A DNA stretch of 64,000 bases from Liolophura sinensis. Its lineage: Eukaryota; Mollusca; Polyplacophora; Chitonida; Chitonidae. The DNA is taken from positions 18,931,976-18,995,975 of the forward strand of contig NC_088298.1 in assembly GCF_032854445.1 (NCBI RefSeq). Reading direction: 5' to 3'. The notes below the pieces were generated by a model. It was not told the origin of the DNA. It saw only the letters and a program-made list of their open reading frames with translations, and did no database searches. This document shows, in pieces, positions 52,201 through 61,200 of the stretch. The translations under genes were made by a program, and so were the position numbers. Position 1 is the stretch's first letter; the number at the start of each line of letters is the position of its first letter.

Positions 52201-55200
52201 CGACTCAACAAATTCGTCACAAGCTCTGCAACAAGACCATAACCGATTTGAGCAACAAGCCAGAGTAAGTACTAAGAACCTAATCAGAACTGTGACTGAT
52301 TTGAGCAACAAGCCAGAGTAAGTACTAAGAACCTAATCAGAACTGTAACCAATTTGAGCAACAAGCCAGAGTAAGTACTAAGAACCTAATCAGAGCTGTA
52401 ACCGATTTGAGCAACAAGCCAGAGTAAGTAGTAAGAACCTAATCAGAACTGTAACCGATTTGAGCAACAAGCCAGAGTGAGCACTAAGAACCTAATCAGA
52501 ACTGTAACTGATTTGAGCAACAAGCTAGAATACATGTAAGTACTATAAACCTCAACACAACCTTAACTGATATGAACAACAAACCAGAGTAAGTACTAAT
52601 AACCTCAACAAAACCATAAGCTGTTTAAACAACAAGCCAGCATAAGTACTAAAAGCCTCAACAAAGCCATAACCAGTGTGAACAACAAACCAGAGTAAGT
52701 ACTAATAACCTCAACAAAACCATAAGCTGTTTGAACAACAAGCCAGCGTAAGTACTAAAAGCCTCAACAAAGCCATAACCAGTGTGAACAACAAACTAGA
52801 GTAAGTACTAATAACCTCAACAAAACCATAACTGATTTAAGCTAGAGTAAGTACTGAAAGACACAACAAGGTTTTTGACCATTGGGGTTCTGTGCTCAGA
52901 TCAAGCTCCGGCTGCTCTGGATGCAACTTTGAATGAGGAGGTTTGTCAGTGGGAGGTGGTGTTTACTTTGGGTGCTCTGGTTTCCTCCACCTGTATACTT
53001 AACTACCGCCATACAAAGAAGTGAAAAATTTCAGTCAACTCAATACTAAGTTAGTAAAATGAAACAATTTGTTCATGATAGGTCTCGTTTGACCCATTCC
53101 TTGTTTTTTACAGGTTTTGGGTTTATGCATTTCATGAGCATGTCGTTGACATTTGCTAAAAGTTTGACACTGAGTTTTATGATCTGTGTCATTATGGCAT
53201 TAAGTTAATGCATTAATGTATGCATTCTCACTAAAAATGACAGTGAAATCATGTATGGTTAATGTATGCATTCTCACTAAAAATGACAGTGAAACCATGT
53301 ATGGTTAATGTATGCATTCTCACTAAAAATGACAGTGAAATCATGTATGGTTAATGTATGCATTCTCACTAAAAATGACAGTGAAATCATGTATGGTTAA
53401 TGTATGCATTCTCACTAAAAATGACAGTGAAATCATGTATGGTTAATGTATGCATTCTCACTAAAAATGACAGTGAAATCATGTATGGTTAATGTATGCA
53501 TTCTCACTAAAAATGACAGTGAAATCATGTATGTTTAATGTATGCATTCTCACCAATAGTTACGAGAGACACTTTATATCAGCTTCTTGTGAAACCTGCT
53601 CACGTATGATAAGCATGCATATATTGTCTTTTTTAAATAATTGTAATTTTAATTTCTGATTTCTTTTTTTTTAGGAAATACAAGAAACGGTTTTACGACT
53701 GATGAAGACGGTCGAACAACTCCTTCACAGAGGAAATCTGGATGCAGAAGGAGTTCGGCAACGACTGTCTCTCGTCGACCGTGAATGTGAAGACTTCATG
53801 ATCAAACTGGATAACAGACGAAAGAACTTGTCGCTGTCGCTGTCGTTTTTCCAACAGGCAGAAACGGTAAAGTTTGTCCTTGTTACTGAAGCGGAAGTGA
53901 AAATGTCTTCGATAAATTATTGATCTTTTCATTATTTACCGATCTGTTGCTTTGATTCCAATTCTCTGAAATTTTTTTTCTCTGAATCAGGATATAATTT
54001 CACTAATAAGACTTAAATTGTACATCTTAAGTGCTAAGTCTTGCCAGCTTGGACATCATATGACATCATGTAAGATCAATACAGTTTATGAAACAGTCAT
54101 ATTTTATGTTCAAGTACAACTTCTGACCTCAGTTGTAACAATACAACTTCTGACCTCTTTTGTAACATACAACCTTTAGTGAAACAGGACCCAGGTTCAA
54201 AATACCGTTACACAAGTGATGCATCCCAGAAATGCAGTTTCTGATAAAGATGGGACTATGTTTTCAGGCTCTAACACAGATGGAACAGATTCGAGTCCGA
54301 TTGAACAGCACGGACTTGCCTCGTAACAGTGCAGCTCTTGTGGATCTACACCAACAGTTGTCTGACGCAATTAGCCAGGTGTCCACACCGGCGCTACATA
54401 CTGGTCAGTCTCTCCTAGAGAGGGTCGGGAGAGGTGACCAGGGTGCTGACGGCGTCAGACGAAAGGTAACTTAACATAAATTACAGGTTGTCAATTCAAG
54501 ACACATTAACTCTGTGAAGAAGTAATTCGTAAGTAATTTACTGATGGCAGTTTGTATTTGAGGGTTGGATAGTGGTCTGGTGTTTTAGGTGCTGCTAGTA
54601 GCAACTAATAGTTAATTCTAACTGGGGCCATCATTAAAACTATATTTGTTGTGTGTAACTTGATGTACCCTGCAAAAAGTTATTGGGATTCTAATATCTT
54701 ATTTTTTGTCTCAATGTTAATTTTATTAAAATCCTTATCGTTTTTATTAGATATCATAAAAAAAAGAATTCCCTACTGATTTTTTTTACTCCATTTTTTG
54801 TGATATGGTTGGATTATATCCATCAAATAATGTTTTGAGGATGGCCAGATCACATTGGTGAAGTTAATACTGATTGGCCATGTTGTTGTTGTTTCCAGCT
54901 GGCAGAACTACAAGAGCGATGCACTGAACTGGAGGCACTATGCAAGGCGCGAGGTGCCGAAGCTAGGGAGCGAAGCCAAGCCTATCTGCAGTTCCAAGAA
55001 CGATATACAAACGTAAGAACTCACTGCCTGTTATACTCTAGTGTCTCCAATTTGAGGCTTAGAAGCATTCATAGTGTTTTTTATACAAAACTAGAGGTCA
55101 GAGATGAAGCCTGCATTTAATTTGTAGATTGTTGTTTTTTGGGGGGGGGCGTTGTGTGTTTCAGAAATCAGCTGTTGGTTTTGAGGCTCGTAGTTCTTTA

Positions 55201-58200
55201 AAAGACAAAAAATGCATGTATCTGAGATACTAATAATTAGTTGTATCGTTGGAACATTTTGACAGGTGCCCACACAAATATTCAGTATAGTGGGGTTGCA
55301 TTGTCGCATTTAATGTAAATAAATGACTGCTCATGATGAATTTGTTTGTAAAAAAGTTTGTGATTTTTTACAGCCATGTCTCATACTAAATCAGATTTTG
55401 AGTAATCCATTGTTTTTTCAGCTGGTGGTATTTAAGACCATTGTATTTGTATGTGTGATTTTGGCTGACCTTTGACATGTGCTATTTTGACTTGACATGA
55501 CCACTGACCTTTTTGTCCCACAGTTAAACACTTGGTTAACGCAGATAGGCCAAGCCACTCTCAGTCGGCACGCAGATATGGGAAACAGCCTTGCATCTTC
55601 AAAGGACTTTTTGGAAGTCCACGAACAACTGGATGAAGACATCAGGGTTAGGCGTCATTTTTATTTTTTTTATTATTGTAATCTGAACACTATGTGCCAA
55701 AGCTCAGGGTCAAGGTTTACAGTTCCATGAACTATTTTCTTGTGCTGTCTGTTTTTATTGAGGAATTTTCAGGTGTTTTGAAAATGCAAAGGGTATCCGA
55801 CAAGCTCTGTAAGGTTTCCTCAACTAACAATGTTAACCATCAAACCAAATCTTGCAAAAAAATTTAAAGAGCCATATCGAACCCCAGGGATGAGACTTTA
55901 TTCTGGAGGTCATCTTTATGAAATAAATTAATAAAATTAATAGATACATAGATAAATGTAGTCATATCTATAATGTGCACTGAACAGAATTGTGATGATT
56001 CCAAATCGTCTGAAAGAAAATTAACCCTTTTTCATTCCTTAAAATGAAAAGTGAAAACAAAATTAAAGTAAAAAAGAAAAAACAAACCTCACCCTCAGTC
56101 TACCCCAGTGCTGACATATTACACATTTCTGTTTATCCTTGGCAGAGATTGCCTTAATGTTGAAGGACAAGTAAATGACAACTTCATCATTGTAAATTTG
56201 TCTTTTGTCTCTAGGATAAAAGCGGTGCTCTGAGCGCCCTGTCGGAGTCGGTCGTCGGCCTGGTCAAGTCAGGGGACCAGGAGGCGCCCGCCGCCGCCCA
56301 GAAGGTTGATATGCTGAGTAAACAGTGGCAGCGCATGCAGCGTGTCACAGAAACTCGTATCAAACTCTCCCTGCTTTATGTCTCATTCCACAAACTAGCC
56401 AATCAGGTGAGTCTTGGTGTTAATTGTCTTAATATGGTTGTACGTTGAGTGTGACCATGACACAGCACTTTGTGTAATTTTAGACCAGTGACTTGTAATA
56501 AATTGCAATTAACTGCATTTGTTTTTACCTAATTCTGCTTAAGCCATGGCCCAAGGGGGCATGTAGATTGCTACTGTTTATGCATTTACGTGAACAGTTA
56601 GAATAAAACCCTGACTGAGGCTTGTATATCATACAGCAAATTCCACCAACTGGTTTCTCCTGCAAAATAAAGCGCCTATTAGGTAAGTGTTACTTTGAAT
56701 GCAACAATTGAAAGTAGTCACAAAGCCTGTGTACCTTCCAGGAGAGTCCTTATGTGAATGTATTATTTCTACCTGTAGCTCGCCATTAATTTGGACGGCT
56801 TAGAAGCAGTTCTGAGAACAGAACGAGAAGACCTACAAGAATTGCCGGAAGCGGCTGTGCAGCACACGATGGAGTCTTGGAACACCGCCTGCCAGCTCTT
56901 CCAGGATATGGAGGAAAAAGCCAAGGCATTCCTCCAAAATAGTTCTACAGTATGTACAGTAATCCCTCCTCCATAGTAGTTTACAGCATATACAGTAAAT
57001 CCTTCCTCGTGAACAGTTCTACAGCATGTACAACAATCCCTCCTCCATAATAGTTCTACAGCATGTACAACAATCCCTCCTCCATAATAGTTCTACAGTA
57101 TATACAGTAATCCTTCCTCCAAAATAGTTTTACAGCATGTACAATAATCTGTCCTCCAAAATAGTTCTACAGTATGTACAATAATCCTTCCTCCAAAATA
57201 GTTCTACAGCATGTACAATAATCCTTCCTCCAAAATTGTTCTACTATTTGTACACTCTCCTTTCACCAAAATAGTTTTATAGTTTGTACATTCTCCTTCC
57301 TCCAAACCAGTGCTACAGTTTGTACATTTTCCTTTCACCAAAATAGTTCTACGGTTTGTACACTCTTCTCCCTCCAAAATAGTTCTATGGTTTGTACACT
57401 CTCCTTCCTCCAAAGTAGTTCTATGGTTTGTACAATCTCCTTCCTCCAAAATAGTTCTATGGTTTGTACACTCTCCTCCCTCCAAAATAGTCCTACTTTT
57501 TTTACACTCACCTTTCACCATAATAGTTCTACGGTTTGTACGTTCTCCTTCCTCCACAATAGCTCTACGGTTTGTACACTCTCCTTCCTCCAAAATAGCT
57601 CTGTGGTTTGTACACTCCCCTTCCTCCAAAATAGCTCTGCGGTTTGTACACTCCCCTTCCTCCAAAACAGTTCTGTTGCATGTATGTAATCCTGTTAATG
57701 TAAATTGAAGTAGGTTTACCAATATATTCATATCTTTAGGGCAGTACAGTGGTTGTGAATTAAGTTTATGAGGTAATTGTTTGGCTTTAAACTCTCACAG
57801 AAGAACTTCATTTCTCTTTTGAAGGTTACAGATGATTCTACTCTTGAAGTGAAACAGTCTGTTCGATTGGTCGAACAAAGATTGTTACAGCTCCAGGACC
57901 GCATGGCCTCTCTCCGCACCCAGTGGGAGTCATGGCAACAGCGAGTCTCGTCGAGCCGACAGTTTAAAGTGCAATGGCACCAATTTGTACAAGATGCAAG
58001 AAAGGTAAGGTCAGGTCAGGTCAAGTGTTGTGAGGAATTTAGTAAAGGAAATCTGATTTTGATTTTTTTGGGGGGATGAGGGATGGATGGATTTTGCAAA
58101 TTTGGCAGAACAATTTCTGATTTGGAGATCACTTTTGAACAACGGGGCAGAGCCCCTTTTTCGTGGCTTTCACATTAAGGGTACAGTCAGTCTGCAAGAT

Positions 58201-61200
58201 ATTCTTTTAACGTAAAAGCTACACTAACATCAGATTTAAGATACCGTTATTCAAAAACTATCCTTTCTGTTACTAATGTATGGTAAATAATCAGGAATGC
58301 TGTAGATAGATGTTGTCTGTAGAATTATATTACGTAATTGCCGGATACAAATACGGCACTAATTGTAGAAAAAGATTTTGCCATTTTAACAGAGCTATGA
58401 ATGATTAAATTTGGCATTATAAAGTTATAGGAGCTGAAACAGTACTAATTATTATTGTACCTTAGTATATAGATCTTTGCTTTCACTGAGCTTAACGAAA
58501 GGTATTATTTCCTTGTATATTTCCCAAAAATTATTCATTTAAAAAGATAGATTTACCAAAAGTTTGTCATGAAATAACTTTCTTTTGTGTTACGAGAACG
58601 GTTAAAATGGGTTTGAATTCATGAAGATTAAATATTGTGACTCTTTTATTCAATCATCAATTCTAAATTGTTTCTCACTGAGTTATTGTTTATTTCATTA
58701 ATGTGTAAAAATCAACCAGTCAAAATTCTTGTGTATCACTACTGCTGGTGTAAATTAACCAATCAGATTTGTCCTTTTATACTCTGGCTTCAAGTTCTCT
58801 CTTTCAAAATTTACCAATCAGATTTGTTCTCTGACTTCACTGCTGCCTTGCAATTGGCTGTGGTCAAGCTCATAAGCTTGTTTTCCCTAGTCAGCTTTTT
58901 CCTGTATTTCTGTTTCATTTCTTTATTATTTTCTGTTGATTTTTAATTCCGAGTGTTTTATTCTTTTCATCTTTCGCTTGTTATAATGCAAATATTTTTA
59001 GTGCTCAGTTCCCATGGGGTCACCTTGACTAAGCATTCTCAATAAATATACAAAATGCTCAGAAATATATCAGTATTTGTACAAGAATATTTGAATGTGA
59101 TCTATGAAATCTTCACAGATTTTGTAGTCTTTTCCAATCAAACATGGTTTGATTTCTTAGTCGGAAAATTCACATATTAGTTATGTAAATATTATAAATT
59201 TATGGTTGTTTAAACTTCATGCCACCTCATGGGAATCTGCATATCAACCATGCTGATATATTCTTTAGTAACCATGGTAACCTGACGTATTAAATTAATC
59301 TCCCCTTTTAATTCTTTTATGTTTTCTCATGTTTGATGTGTATTAAAATAGTTTATTAACCCTCACTTAGCTACCCAAAGGGCAATTTCATTTGAACCCA
59401 CCCACCTAAATAAACCTGCAAATGACAGTCCAAACCTGAAGTGGTCTCGTGTGGCTTTACTTCAACAACTCTCTCTTTCTCTGCTTGCCTTCCTGTAAGC
59501 TAAATAATTTTTCTTTTTAACAGTTAACAATTTCAAATTCCTTAACACTTGTTCAGTTTGAATAAAGCCTCCAGCAATGATTTGAAACCATTTTTGTTTG
59601 GAAATGCCATTTTTATCTTTCAAACTTCTTGAAAATTTAGGGTTTGATGATCTGAAGATAATAACAAAGCCTTAGCAAGAAATTAATGTAAATTACTTGT
59701 GGGACTTGGTAGTTTTTCTTGACAAGAAACTGCTTGATTATTTACGCTACCTTTGTTCTGGAATTGTCTCGCCTTAAGTACTGGAAAGAGAAAAGTGACT
59801 ATAGTGGCCAGACTATAGAGAGAGAGAGAGTGAAGGATGACTGTGTAATCATAATGACGGGTTGTTGTTGTTGTTGTTAGGACTGTCATTTGTTTGGGCT
59901 TTAATATCTGGAGGAAAACCTAAGTTTCAGGTTGAAGTTAAAGGTGAACTGCAGTGCTTTTTGATGGGAACGTGAAAGTTGTGGGAGTAAAAATTTGATG
60001 ACCAGTGTGTCATATTTTTGTATTCTTATTTTTTTTCTTGCAAGGATCCAATTTGTAGTTTGTGTTTGGCCAAACAAAAACCACACAAATCGGGAGAGGT
60101 GTTATTTGTTAAACCTATCATGGTGTGTTCTCCTTGGATTTTGGAACACAGTGTCAACCCTGGTTTATTCATCCCATCAAGAAGGAACTCACAAAAACTG
60201 CTATCTTTGTTCAAACATCTGTGACATGGATGTTACTATCATGAAGACGGATTCAGTGATGGGCATTTTTCTGAAATGTTGCACTGAATGATTGCATTAA
60301 AAGATTTACTTTAATAATAGTTCATGAATTATTTCAGAAGAAAACCTTCCACAATGTTATACAGAAGAAGCCTGTTGACTTTTTTTTTTTTGTTGTTGTG
60401 AGAATTGATAGCCTTGCAGTTCACCTTTAGAATCAAGCAGATTTTGAACAAAATTCAACTGAATTCTGTGAGACCATGACTCAGAAATGCTGAGACTGTT
60501 TTTAGTCTTAAGTTTTCTTCTGGCTATTGAAGCTGTGTCATTTATTCCCCTGCCATAACCACATGTCACGCATACTCTAATCCCACAGACTATTGACTGG
60601 GCAATGAAAACAGAGAACGAATTTTTCCCCGTCATTATCGGAGAGCTTGGTTCCTCTTTGGAGACAGCACAAAAGTACCAAGCCCGCCTCGATGTATTCC
60701 TACCCATTTGTAAGGTAAACAGTGGCTGCAAAGGAGAAATAGAAAATACCATCAGTGATTGGATTACAGTCTGCATCATGTGACCTGTTGCTAGTTGACA
60801 GTCTTTCTGATTTTAATGGCTTTTCTCATTGGCTTAGAATATTGAATGGAAGAAAAAAAAAAAGCAGTGAAGGGAATGGCTCACCTTGCAGAAACAAATC
60901 AGTTTTAAGCCTATTGGGATTTTCATTTCCATCATTAATACATACATGTTGTCAATGAAAATTGGCTGGACATCAAAAATTTTGAAAGCTAAGCTTGGTT
61001 CCCATGATGCAACATGCAAGATGATCACTGATTGGCTGTTTGGACAATATGAACACCGTTGTCATGGTAACATGCTTAAATTGTAGACAATTGACTGGGT
61101 TATGAAAGTTGAGGCTGATCTTTTCGTGCCGTATTCTGCCGGTCACCTTGGTAACTGTCAGGATAAGGCGATGGAACTTCAGAGAAAAGTGGCTGATTAC

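Noticed and set aside
57204-57731. Minus-strand 175-codon repeat ORF
   Set aside because: Reverse translation of the donor array after CCDC141 exon 12; unit of 36 bp keeps frames open.
61015-61060. Third helix A exon copy ('actgattggctgtttgg')
   Set aside because: Only a few bases resemble the TIDW start; no acceptor or continuing frame.
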